A stretch of DNA of 64,000 bases. It comes from Sulfurovum sp. Lineage in GTDB: Bacteria; Campylobacterota; Campylobacteria; Campylobacterales; Sulfurovaceae. The translations under genes were made by a program, and so were the position numbers. Numbering within the stretch: the stretch's first letter is position 1; every line of letters starts with the position of its first letter. Of this stretch, positions 10,572 through 18,879 are shown piece after piece. The notes under the pieces were generated by a model. The model made no database searches. It saw nothing but the letters and a program-made list of their open reading frames with translations, and was not told the origin of the DNA. Location of the stretch: positions 1 to 64,000 of the forward strand of contig JAMOTK010000072.1 of the NCBI GenBank assembly GCA_027062365.1. The letters run 5' to 3'.

Positions 10572-11510
10572 ATGTTAAAGATAATTTGTATGCTCTGTGT
10601 CGTGTGTATACTAGAGGGCAATGATTTTAAACCCTTGCAATTAAGAGAATGGAAAGCTAGTGTAGAAAAATTGAGTCCCTCTGAAAAACATGTATTGATA
10701 GACAAAGGAACAGAACGAGCGTTTAATGGAAAGTATGTCCATACAAAAGAAAATGGTACTTACACATGTAAGATATGTAACACCCCTTTGTATAAATCTT
10801 CAGATAAATTTGACTCTCATTGTGGATGGCCTAGTTTTGATGATGCCATCAAAGGAGCTATCAAAGAAACCCTAGATGCCGATGGAAGACGGACAGAGAT
10901 TACCTGTGCCAACTGTGGTGCACACATGGGGCATGTCTTTAAGGGTGAGGGAATGACGGCTAAAAATGTACGGCATTGTGTCAATTCTATCTCTCTCAAT
11001 TTTCATACAGAAAAAGTAGCCAAACCTAACCTCTCTAAAGCCTATTTTGCTGGTGGGTGTTTTTGGGGTGTAGAATATTATCTTGAAGAGATTAAAGGGG
11101 TCAAAGAAGTCATTTCAGGATTCATGGGTGGAGATGTCAAAAATCCCAAATATTATGATGTAATCAAACACAAAACAGGACACCTAGAAACCGTAGAAGT
11201 ACTCTATGACCCAAGTATCGTAAGCTATGAAACCTTAGCCAAAACTTTTTTTGAGATACATGACCCCACACAAACCAACGGACAAGGCCCCGACATCGGC
11301 AGTCAATACCTCTCAGCCATCTTTGTATCCAATGCCAAAGAGAAAAAAACCATACAAAAGCTCATTCAAATCCTAGAAAACTCAGGACTAAAAATAGCCA
11401 CCAAAATACGCCCCAAAGCCCCTTTTTACTCAGCCGAAGAGTATCATCAAAACCACTACCAACGTAAAGGTGGCACACCCTATTGTCATAGTCGGGTTAA
11501 GAGGTTTTAG
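10572..11510 (+). CDS. msrBA: Bifunctional methionine sulfoxide reductase MsrB-MsrA, probably exported
   Basis: N-terminal MsrB zinc Cys motifs (CKICNTPLY, HCGWPSFD, CANCGAHMGHVF, RHCVNSISLNF), C-terminal MsrA (YFAGGCFWGVEYYLE, HDPTQTNGQGPDIGSQYLS). Confidence 0.93.
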   Translation: MLKIICMLCVVCILEGNDFKPLQLREWKASVEKLSPSEKHVLIDKGTERAFNGKYVHTKENGTYTCKICNTPLYKSSDKFDSHCGWPSFDDAIKGAIKETLDADGRRTEITCANCGAHMGHVFKGEGMTAKNVRHCVNSISLNFHTEKVAKPNLSKAYFAGGCFWGVEYYLEEIKGVKEVISGFMGGDVKNPKYYDVIKHKTGHLETVEVLYDPSIVSYETLAKTFFEIHDPTQTNGQGPDIGSQYLSAIFVSNAKEKKTIQKLIQILENSGLKIATKIRPKAPFYSAEEYHQNHYQRKGGTPYCHSRVKRF

Positions 11511-11533
11511 CATTTTCTTTACATCTTAAGAAG

Positions 11534-11607
11534 CTATGTTGTGTTTTTGCTATTTTTACAACATAGGTTCTAGTCTATGTTGTACTTTTGCTATTTTTAC
11601 AACATAA
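11534..11607. repeat. Two tandem 33-bp imperfect palindromes at 41-bp spacing
   Basis: ctatgttgt-gtttttgctattttt-acaacatag (11534-11566) and ctatgttgt-acttttgctattttt-acaacataa (11575-11607). Confidence 0.85.
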
Positions 11608-11608
11608 T

Positions 11609-12688
11609 TTACTCTATCATCAAGCCTTTTTGCAATCTCTCAAAAAGCTTTGTATTGATAAAAAATTTACTATTTTTTATTTTTACCTCTTGGACTATAC
11701 CCAATGTATTCAACTTATTTAGATACCTTCCTGCTGTATCTCTATAGATACCTAACCCATCTACCAAAAAATCTATCTTGGTATATGGATGCATGAAGAG
11801 TATCTCTACTAGGTCTTTACTGTAGATTTTGGGTAGTTCTCTCTTGATAGTTTCTTTTGTCTCATTCATGAGCTTATGTATATCATTGACTAGCTCTATA
11901 GTAGCTAGTGAAGTCTGCTCTACTCCATCTAGTATGTAGAGTATCCACTCCTCCATGCTGTCTTTGGTACGTACCTCTTGGAGTAGTCGGTAGTAGTCTA
12001 CCTTGTGTTGGATGATATAAGAGCTTAAATATAGAATAGGTATATCTAGTAGCTCTTTGAGTATAAGATAGAGTATATTTATGATTCTACCCGTCCTACC
12101 ATTACCATCATAAAACGGATGGATACTCTCAAACTGATAGTGAATAATCGCCATATTGATAAGTGGGTCTATGTCATTGGGTTCATTAATATACTGTTCA
12201 AGATTTGTAAAAAGTTCTTGTATGACCTCATACTCCTGAGGTGGCTCAAACACCACTTCACCTGTAGCCATATTACGTAGCACCGTACCACTTTGCCGTC
12301 TTACCCCTGCATCATTTTGTTCTAGCTCCTTTTGGATAGCAACAATATCACGCTTCAACAAAAGCCCAGACTCCTCCACCAAAGCATACCCTTTAAGCAA
12401 AGCCCCTCTATAGTGCTGTACCTCTTTCGTAGCATGAGTCACAGAGCTTATATCTAGCCCTGCACGAAATAGTTCATCATGAGTAGTGATGATATTCTCT
12501 ATCTCACTACTATCTTTTGCCTCTTGGAGGACTAGAGAATTAATAAGGATATTTTGATTTGGTATTATCTTAGCAGTACCATTGAGCCGTGCCAATGCTC
12601 TGTTGGCTTGGATAGTTTTTTTTAGGACTTTTTTGGTTTCGACTTGAGATGTTAGACGAAGATTTATAGTTTTCATTTTTTTAAACAC
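11609..12688 (-). CDS. Fic family protein with C-terminal winged-helix-like domain
   Basis: Fic motif HPFYDGNGRTGRIINILYL; N-terminal Fic_N-like text; C-terminal YRDTAGRYLNKLNTLGIVQEVK wHTH-like. Confidence 0.92.
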   Translation of the reverse strand: MFKKMKTINLRLTSQVETKKVLKKTIQANRALARLNGTAKIIPNQNILINSLVLQEAKDSSEIENIITTHDELFRAGLDISSVTHATKEVQHYRGALLKGYALVEESGLLLKRDIVAIQKELEQNDAGVRRQSGTVLRNMATGEVVFEPPQEYEVIQELFTNLEQYINEPNDIDPLINMAIIHYQFESIHPFYDGNGRTGRIINILYLILKELLDIPILYLSSYIIQHKVDYYRLLQEVRTKDSMEEWILYILDGVEQTSLATIELVNDIHKLMNETKETIKRELPKIYSKDLVEILFMHPYTKIDFLVDGLGIYRDTAGRYLNKLNTLGIVQEVKIKNSKFFINTKLFERLQKGLMIE

Positions 12689-14274
12689 TCTTTTGCTTTT
12701 TCTAAGTTACCTTCAATACCATTAATAAGTGAATGCCCCATAGGAAATATATTATCTAAAACAAATAAAGATTTTCTATAAAAATATATTGCTTCATCAT
12801 ATTCATTTCTTGCATAAAACACTGAACCAATATTATTATATGTTATCCCTACATCATAACTTTCTTTTCCCAAATAAGTAATTTGTAACTTTAAAGCTTT
12901 TTGATAATATTTTATTGCTTTATTATAACTTTTTTCTCTCTTTAATGTTAAAGCCAAATTATTATATATTTTGGCAATCTCTATATAATTATCACCATAA
13001 AGATAAATTATTATATCTAAAGACTTTTGATAGTATTTTTTTGCTTCTTTAAAATTTTCATTTTCACTTAATGACATACCAATATTACTATAAGTAGTAG
13101 ATACTCTTAAATTTTTTTCTCCTAATGTTTTAAGAAGAATAAATAAAGATTTTTTATAAAAACCTATTGATTTCTCATACTCACCAATATCATGCATTAG
13201 AAGCCCCATGTTATTAAATGATGTCCCAACCTCAGGATGTATTTCTCCATATACTTCCATTTTCAAATTTAAAGCATCGGTATAATACTTAACAACTTGA
13301 TTATAGTCACCTTTTCTATGCCATATTGCACCAATATTCTCATAAGCCATCGAAATAAAAGAACGATCATCTTCATTTTCTAAATCTAAAATATTTAATA
13401 TTTTTTTTTGAAACTTTAACGATATATCATATTCATCTAAAATATAATATATCTCTGCATAATCAAACAAGATACTAACATCATCTATATTAGGTGCAAT
13501 CTTCTCAAACTCTTCTCTTGCTTCTGGATAACGTATCTGTTCCATATAAGAGAGTGCTTTGATATAGTGGGCGTTGATAAGCTCTTTTACTTTATCTACA
13601 TTCGCTTCTAAAAAGGCATCTAAAAGTTCCCTTGCATCTTCATAACGTAACTCTTTAAAAGCTTTATCTATTTGAGATTGTAATTTGGGGCTGAAGCTTT
13701 GAGACTCTATTTTTTTAAGTAGCTCTTCTCGTTCTTGTAAAAATTCATCTACCGTTTTATTAGTTTGTTCTAGTAGTGTTGTAAAGTTATGATAGGTTTG
13801 TGGGTTTTGTAAAATAATAGCATAGTTTTTTCCAAAATATTTTTCTAAAAAATCCTTTTCACTTATGCCATGTATTTTAAATAATTCCATTAATTCATCT
13901 AATTTATCGTGAGTTTTATTACTCTCTTCTTTTACAACTTTTACTATTTCGTCTTTTTCTACACTATTAACTTTAACATAGGACAAAATACCAAAATAAC
14001 TTATCCCAAGTAATACTAACTCCCAACTCCCACCAATACCAAACACAAACTCAATAGCCGTCCATAACCAACCATAGTCAGTCCCTAACTGCCTTTGTGC
14101 ATAGGCTTCTATGGAAGAACCCCATCTCCAAACTAGAGCTTCACGTAAGGTAAAGAGTATCACTATAGAAGAGATAGACCAATAGCTCTTTGAGGATTTG
14201 AATTTTTTAAGAAAAGTTGCGATGGTATCCACTAATGGGTGTTCTAGGATATTTTTAAGATTATCTATACTCAC
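12673..14274 (-). CDS. Membrane-anchored TPR (kinesin-light-chain-like) protein
   Basis: Hydrophobic N-terminal segments, then repeated ~42-aa units such as VGTSFNNMGLLMHDIGEYEKSIGFYKKSLFI. Confidence 0.85.
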   Translation of the reverse strand: MSIDNLKNILEHPLVDTIATFLKKFKSSKSYWSISSIVILFTLREALVWRWGSSIEAYAQRQLGTDYGWLWTAIEFVFGIGGSWELVLLGISYFGILSYVKVNSVEKDEIVKVVKEESNKTHDKLDELMELFKIHGISEKDFLEKYFGKNYAIILQNPQTYHNFTTLLEQTNKTVDEFLQEREELLKKIESQSFSPKLQSQIDKAFKELRYEDARELLDAFLEANVDKVKELINAHYIKALSYMEQIRYPEAREEFEKIAPNIDDVSILFDYAEIYYILDEYDISLKFQKKILNILDLENEDDRSFISMAYENIGAIWHRKGDYNQVVKYYTDALNLKMEVYGEIHPEVGTSFNNMGLLMHDIGEYEKSIGFYKKSLFILLKTLGEKNLRVSTTYSNIGMSLSENENFKEAKKYYQKSLDIIIYLYGDNYIEIAKIYNNLALTLKREKSYNKAIKYYQKALKLQITYLGKESYDVGITYNNIGSVFYARNEYDEAIYFYRKSLFVLDNIFPMGHSLINGIEGNLEKAKECLKK

Positions 14275-14498
14275 AACCCCAACTCCAAAACATCCCTCCC
14301 AATCTCAGCCCTCAACTCCTCCTCAGTAGGCAGACAAAGCTGATACTTAGATACAAATAGCTTTTCATTCTGATTACCAATATTCCAATATGTATCAAGC
14401 ATAACAAAATTGATTTGTTTATAGGTAGTATCTCTTCCTGAGGGAAGTATATTTTTAAGACTCTCGTAAAAATTATTTTTTTCTATTTTATTATTCAC
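14271..14498 (-). pseudogene. Internally deleted DUF1016/YhcG-family gene (N-terminus joined to C-terminus)
   Basis: 75-aa ORF: YhcG-like N-terminus (TYKQINFVMLDTYWNIG) followed directly by YhcG-like C-terminus (LFVSKYQLCLPTEEELRAEI); the nuclease middle is absent. Confidence 0.65.
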
Positions 14499-14646
14499 TT
14501 ATACATCTCCCTCTGCAATCCAAAATACCTCTTTGAGTTCGTTTCTGTCTATAATATTTTTAAAGTAATACATTTTAGCATAAAAACTTATAGATTATTC
14601 TATCATAAAAAAATATTTAACTATTATTATTTAGCTAACTTTCTAC

Positions 14647-15645
14647 CTAAATATCCTTTATCTCTTCGATGCTTAATCCTGTCGTTTGAGAGATGAAGTC
14701 CAATTTCATATTGGTTTTTAAAAGATATTGGGCTATTTTTATTTTTTCTTCTTTAATTCCCTCTGCTTTTCCTTCTGCTTTTCCCTTTTTTATGCCTTGT
14801 TTTAGCCCATCTTTTATACCTTCTTTTATCCCTTGCTTCATTCCATCTTTTATCCCTTGTTTCAACCCTTCTTTTAGTCCATCTTTTATGCCTTGTTTTA
14901 GTCCATCTTCATGCCCACTTTTAATAGCAAAATCAAGACTATTTAGCAAATCTCTATATGTTTTTAGATTTTTATGATAATTTTCTTGTTGATTTTTGGG
15001 CATGGTGGCAAATTCTGCTTTGTCAAAGGCATTTTTGATAACATCATTTTGAAGTTCTTTAGGTATATCATTCATGAGGTTTAGATTTTGAAAAACGTAC
15101 ATCCACCATTCTAAGTGGCTAGATAGTTCTTCTTTGGTTTTTTTGAGTTTAGGGATTTCAAGATACACCATATTTAGTTTATCATACATCACTTCATTGC
15201 TATAAATATCTATTATCTTACCATGATGAAGATACTCAGGTCTATTTTTAAATCTTTCTATCTCAAAGTTTAGAATCCCTACAAAATATACAGGGGTAAG
15301 CTCAAAATTCCATCCACCTTTGATGCCTTGTTGTTGGATGGGGAAAGAGGTATAGTATAAGGCTCTACTTTGGAAGTGTTCTTGTGAAACTTTTTGGAGT
15401 TCTACGATAAATTGTATACCTTTTTCATCTTCGCACATCAAGTCTATGATAGCTTTTCTCTCTTCAGGCACTTCAGGTAAAAGCTCTCCATTTTTAAAGG
15501 TAATCTCTTTAATTTTATCTTTCCCTTCAAATTTCAAAATATCATTGAGGAGGCTTTTAAGAAGTTCTGTGCTGTTAGGGTCTCCAAATATCTTTTTGAA
15601 ACCAAAGTCTGTAAATGGATTGATGTATTTTGATACCTGACACAT
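14647..15645 (-). CDS. Rpn family recombination-promoting nuclease / PD-(D/E)XK family transposase-like protein
   Basis: NPFTDFGFKKIFGDPNSTELLKSLLNDIL ... IDLMCEDEKGIQFIVELQ; C-terminal G(L/I)KxG(I/L)K repeat. Confidence 0.9.
   Translation of the reverse strand: MCQVSKYINPFTDFGFKKIFGDPNSTELLKSLLNDILKFEGKDKIKEITFKNGELLPEVPEERKAIIDLMCEDEKGIQFIVELQKVSQEHFQSRALYYTSFPIQQQGIKGGWNFELTPVYFVGILNFEIERFKNRPEYLHHGKIIDIYSNEVMYDKLNMVYLEIPKLKKTKEELSSHLEWWMYVFQNLNLMNDIPKELQNDVIKNAFDKAEFATMPKNQQENYHKNLKTYRDLLNSLDFAIKSGHEDGLKQGIKDGLKEGLKQGIKDGMKQGIKEGIKDGLKQGIKKGKAEGKAEGIKEEKIKIAQYLLKTNMKLDFISQTTGLSIEEIKDI
14760..14915. repeat. Short-period (12-bp based) tandem repeat inside the Rpn gene
   Basis: Encodes GLKQGIKDGLKEGLKQGIKDGMKQGIKEGIKDGLKQGIKKGKAEGKAEG. 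Confidence 0.8.
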
Positions 15646-15664
15646 GTTTTATCCTTTTTGTATT

Positions 15665-16201
15665 TTATCTTTCATCAGAACAAGGCAACTGCACTCCACA
15701 TGCCTTAGCGATAAAATCTAGCTGTTCATCTAGGCTAAGGTTTTCTACATCTACTACTATGTCGGCTAGTTTTTTGTAGGCTTTTTCTCTTTCTTTGTAG
15801 AGTTTTTTGGCTTCGGATTCTTGGGCGAAGAGGGGTCTTTTGGCTAGTTTATTTTTGGCGTTTTTGGCTGTTTTTAGGCGATTGTGTATCCACTCAAATG
15901 AGGCATCTAGGAGGACTACTGTGCCTAGCTTTTTGAGATTATTTACTTTGTAAAATCCTCCTCCACAGGAGATAAAACTGCCTTTGATAGAGGTTTCTAT
16001 CCAGTTGGCTGTGGCTTGTTCTTGTTCTCTGAAGTAAGCTTCTCCATGTTTTTCAAAGATTCTTTTGACTTCTTTGTTTTCTTTGGACTCGATAAGGTCA
16101 TCGGTGTCTATGTTGTATATACCATATTTTTGGCTAAAAGCACGTGCTGTTGTGCCTTTGCCTACGCCCATAAATCCTATGAGAATAATGTTATTTTTCA
16201 C
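15665..16201 (-). CDS. aroK: Shikimate kinase
   Basis: IILIGFMGVGKGTTARAFS Walker A, DTDDLIE, FISCGGGFY. Confidence 0.92.
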   Translation of the reverse strand: MKNNIILIGFMGVGKGTTARAFSQKYGIYNIDTDDLIESKENKEVKRIFEKHGEAYFREQEQATANWIETSIKGSFISCGGGFYKVNNLKKLGTVVLLDASFEWIHNRLKTAKNAKNKLAKRPLFAQESEAKKLYKEREKAYKKLADIVVDVENLSLDEQLDFIAKACGVQLPCSDER

Positions 16202-16204
16202 GGC

Positions 16205-16447
16205 TCATACCATGTTGTAACGGTCGATGATTTTTTTGACTCGTTTGCGTAAGTTTTTTAGGGCATTGATAGCATCCGTACCCTCTGCCATGAGTGAATC
16301 AAACTCATCAAACTGTACCTTTGCTACCCATCCTATCTTGGTGTGTCTTTTGATGCCCACAAAACGTACTTCTCCGTAATGGTCTTTTGCCATTTTATAA
16401 ATTCTATCTATTCTCTCATCCAATGTTTTGACTTCTTTGATACTCAT
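16205..16447 (-). CDS. Conserved hypothetical protein (start trimmed to MSIKEV)
   Basis: ORF 16205..16501 re-started at internal ATG 16447 (MSIKEVKTLDERIDRIYKMAKDHYGEV). Confidence 0.6.
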   Translation of the reverse strand: MSIKEVKTLDERIDRIYKMAKDHYGEVRFVGIKRHTKIGWVAKVQFDEFDSLMAEGTDAINALKNLRKRVKKIIDRYNMV

Positions 16448-16500
16448 ACTTGTCCTTAATACATATATTTTAACACTATTATAGCGAAAGCAAAAGGGCA

Positions 16501-17826
16501 TTATACTTTAATCTTCATCCAATCACCACGCTCAAATGTTATCCATAGCCATATTGCTTTGACAAAGGTATCCGAAATCATGGCAAGATAGACAAAGAGA
16601 ATATTTTCAAAGTACCATGAGAGAAAAAAGGCAGGTAAGATACGTACAAACCACAAAGAGAGTAGGTTTATCTTCAATGTTTGCCTGCTGTCTCCTGCCC
16701 CTCGTAATGCCCCTGAGAGAACAAAGTTAAATGCCAATGGAATTTGAGAAAGCCCTACTATTTGGAGGTATAAACTCGATTCTCTTATCGTTTGGCTATC
16801 ATCGGTAAAGAGCCATACAATTTTTTCTGGCATCAATATCATAAAGAAAGAGAGGAAAAACATAAGCCCTGAGGTGTATTTGAGGATGAGGAGTACATCT
16901 TCTTTGGACTGTTGGGGATTTTTTGCACCTAAGCCCTGTCCCATGAGTGCCATCGCTGCGATGGTAAAGCCTATCCCTGGCATGAATGCCAAGCCCTCTA
17001 CTCTCAATCCTATCTGATACCCTGCCAATACTTCTGTACCATAATCGGCGATAATCACCGTAAAAAGCATAAACGAACCAAAAGTCAAAGAGCGTTCTAT
17101 AGACGCAGGAATACCCACCTTTAAAGCACGGGTAATCAATGAACGAGAGTAATGCCACATAGGGATATAAGGTGTTTTACCTTTGATATAGAGCCATAGA
17201 TAGATACAAAGTTCTAAGATATTGACAATGACTGTACCTAAACCTGCACCCACCACACCCATCTGAGGGAAACCTAAATTTCCAAAAATCAAAAGATAAT
17301 TCAATCCTACATTAAGAAAAATAGAGCCTATCTTGATATACATAGGTGTTTTGGTATCACCTGTAGCATTGAGTGCTGTCACAAAAACAAGCTTCACAAA
17401 GATAAAAGGGAGCATCCATGTAAGCATCTGCACATACCCCTCTCCCAATACCACCACCTCGGCTACCGTACCAAACCACACATAGATATGTGAAGCCAAT
17501 AGATACCACAAAAGCATCATAGGAAGCGAAAGAAAAAAGGCAAAGCGTAACAAGGTAGAGAGACCCACCGAAGCTCTGTTCATCTGCTTTGCCCCTACAA
17601 AACGAGACAAGAGTGCTGATGTTCCTACATGCAGTACCGTGAGTATCGCAAAAACAAACATCAAAGACTGTAAGCCCAAGCCCACAGCTGCTACAGCAAA
17701 CGCTGAGATACGCCCCACCATAATAAGGTCAGTAATCACTTGCAACATATCCAAAAGTGAATTAATCGCAGCAGGAATAGAAAGCCGTAGTATCTTTTGA
17801 TGTTTTTTAGGAAGAAATCCTACCAA
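16501..17826 (-). CDS. MATE family efflux transporter
   Basis: 441-aa 12-TM protein with MATE text (PAAINSLLDMLQVITDLIMVGR, GAGLGTVIVNILE). Confidence 0.9.
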   Translation of the reverse strand: MVGFLPKKHQKILRLSIPAAINSLLDMLQVITDLIMVGRISAFAVAAVGLGLQSLMFVFAILTVLHVGTSALLSRFVGAKQMNRASVGLSTLLRFAFFLSLPMMLLWYLLASHIYVWFGTVAEVVVLGEGYVQMLTWMLPFIFVKLVFVTALNATGDTKTPMYIKIGSIFLNVGLNYLLIFGNLGFPQMGVVGAGLGTVIVNILELCIYLWLYIKGKTPYIPMWHYSRSLITRALKVGIPASIERSLTFGSFMLFTVIIADYGTEVLAGYQIGLRVEGLAFMPGIGFTIAAMALMGQGLGAKNPQQSKEDVLLILKYTSGLMFFLSFFMILMPEKIVWLFTDDSQTIRESSLYLQIVGLSQIPLAFNFVLSGALRGAGDSRQTLKINLLSLWFVRILPAFFLSWYFENILFVYLAMISDTFVKAIWLWITFERGDWMKIKV

Positions 17827-18152
17827 GGCGTAGCACTAATCTTCATAATATGCAACATCAAGCCCACAAAAAAAATGGCCATCAGTGCCATCATCCACAC
17901 CGTAGCAAACATCATACGCCCCTTGCGAAAGAGTATCCGTGTTTTGTGTAAAGTCAGAGGTATGGCGATAAAAATAATGAGCGTAGGAGCAAATGCTGTA
18001 AAGGCATTGAGATGATACTTTTCTACAGATAATTCTGTTGCACGATAAGACGCATACACAATGGAGTACATCAGTATCAACAAGGACATCTGAACCACTA
18101 CAAAAATCATATAAATACCTTTTGCATTTTGCTCATCATTATATATTTTCAT
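17820..18152 (-). CDS. Small membrane protein of unknown function
   Basis: Start trimmed to MKIYNDEQN; three hydrophobic segments. Confidence 0.6.
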   Translation of the reverse strand: MKIYNDEQNAKGIYMIFVVVQMSLLILMYSIVYASYRATELSVEKYHLNAFTAFAPTLIIFIAIPLTLHKTRILFRKGRMMFATVWMMALMAIFFVGLMLHIMKISATPW

Positions 18153-18711
18153 CTGTACTCTCCTCACATAAAACTTGTTTTATCGCTTCAACCAATGCTT
18201 CTTTTTCTATCTTTCGTATCTGTTTATCATAACTTTCAAAACTTAACCCTGCTTTTTGAATGCTTTTTTGTAAGATAATTTTACCCCCATCAAGCTCAGA
18301 ACTCACATGATGAATAGAAACGCCACCCTCAGAGAAATCATCTTCATAACTTTTCTTTATTGCGTGTAGCCCCTTATGGCGAGGAAGCAAAGACGGGTGC
18401 AGATTGATAGCCTTTATCTGCGAAGTAAACACAGGGGTCAAAATATACATAAACCCTGCTAATACGGTCAAATCTGGGCGATATTGCGACAATATATCTA
18501 CAATACGGGCATCAAACTCTTCTCTTTTAGCAAATGATTTAGCATCTACCACTTCCAAAGCGATACCATGCTTTTGTGCAACTTCAATCCCTCTTGCCAA
18601 AGGATTATTGGTCAAAGCTACCACCACTTCATAGCCATCCAAATGTAATGCCTCAACAATATAGGCAAAGTTCGACCCTTTACCAGAGAATAATACTGCT
18701 ATTTTTTTCAT
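18139..18711 (-). CDS. purN: Phosphoribosylglycinamide formyltransferase
   Basis: IAVLFSGKGSNFAYIVEAL, VVALTNNPLARGIEVA, INLHPSLLPRHKGLHAI, GVSIHHVSSELDGG. Confidence 0.93.
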   Translation of the reverse strand: MKKIAVLFSGKGSNFAYIVEALHLDGYEVVVALTNNPLARGIEVAQKHGIALEVVDAKSFAKREEFDARIVDILSQYRPDLTVLAGFMYILTPVFTSQIKAINLHPSLLPRHKGLHAIKKSYEDDFSEGGVSIHHVSSELDGGKIILQKSIQKAGLSFESYDKQIRKIEKEALVEAIKQVLCEESTDENI

Positions 18712-18879
18712 GGGGTATTGTATCTAATGGTCGATTATAGGGAGGGATGTTTTTTAGACTTTTTGCAAATTGATGTAACATTCATTGGCTCTTTTGATGG
18801 GCTAGGGGCATATTACATACAAATTTATATACAAATGTGTTACAATGCCAAAAATTCCTTCTACTAAGGTAAGAGATTT

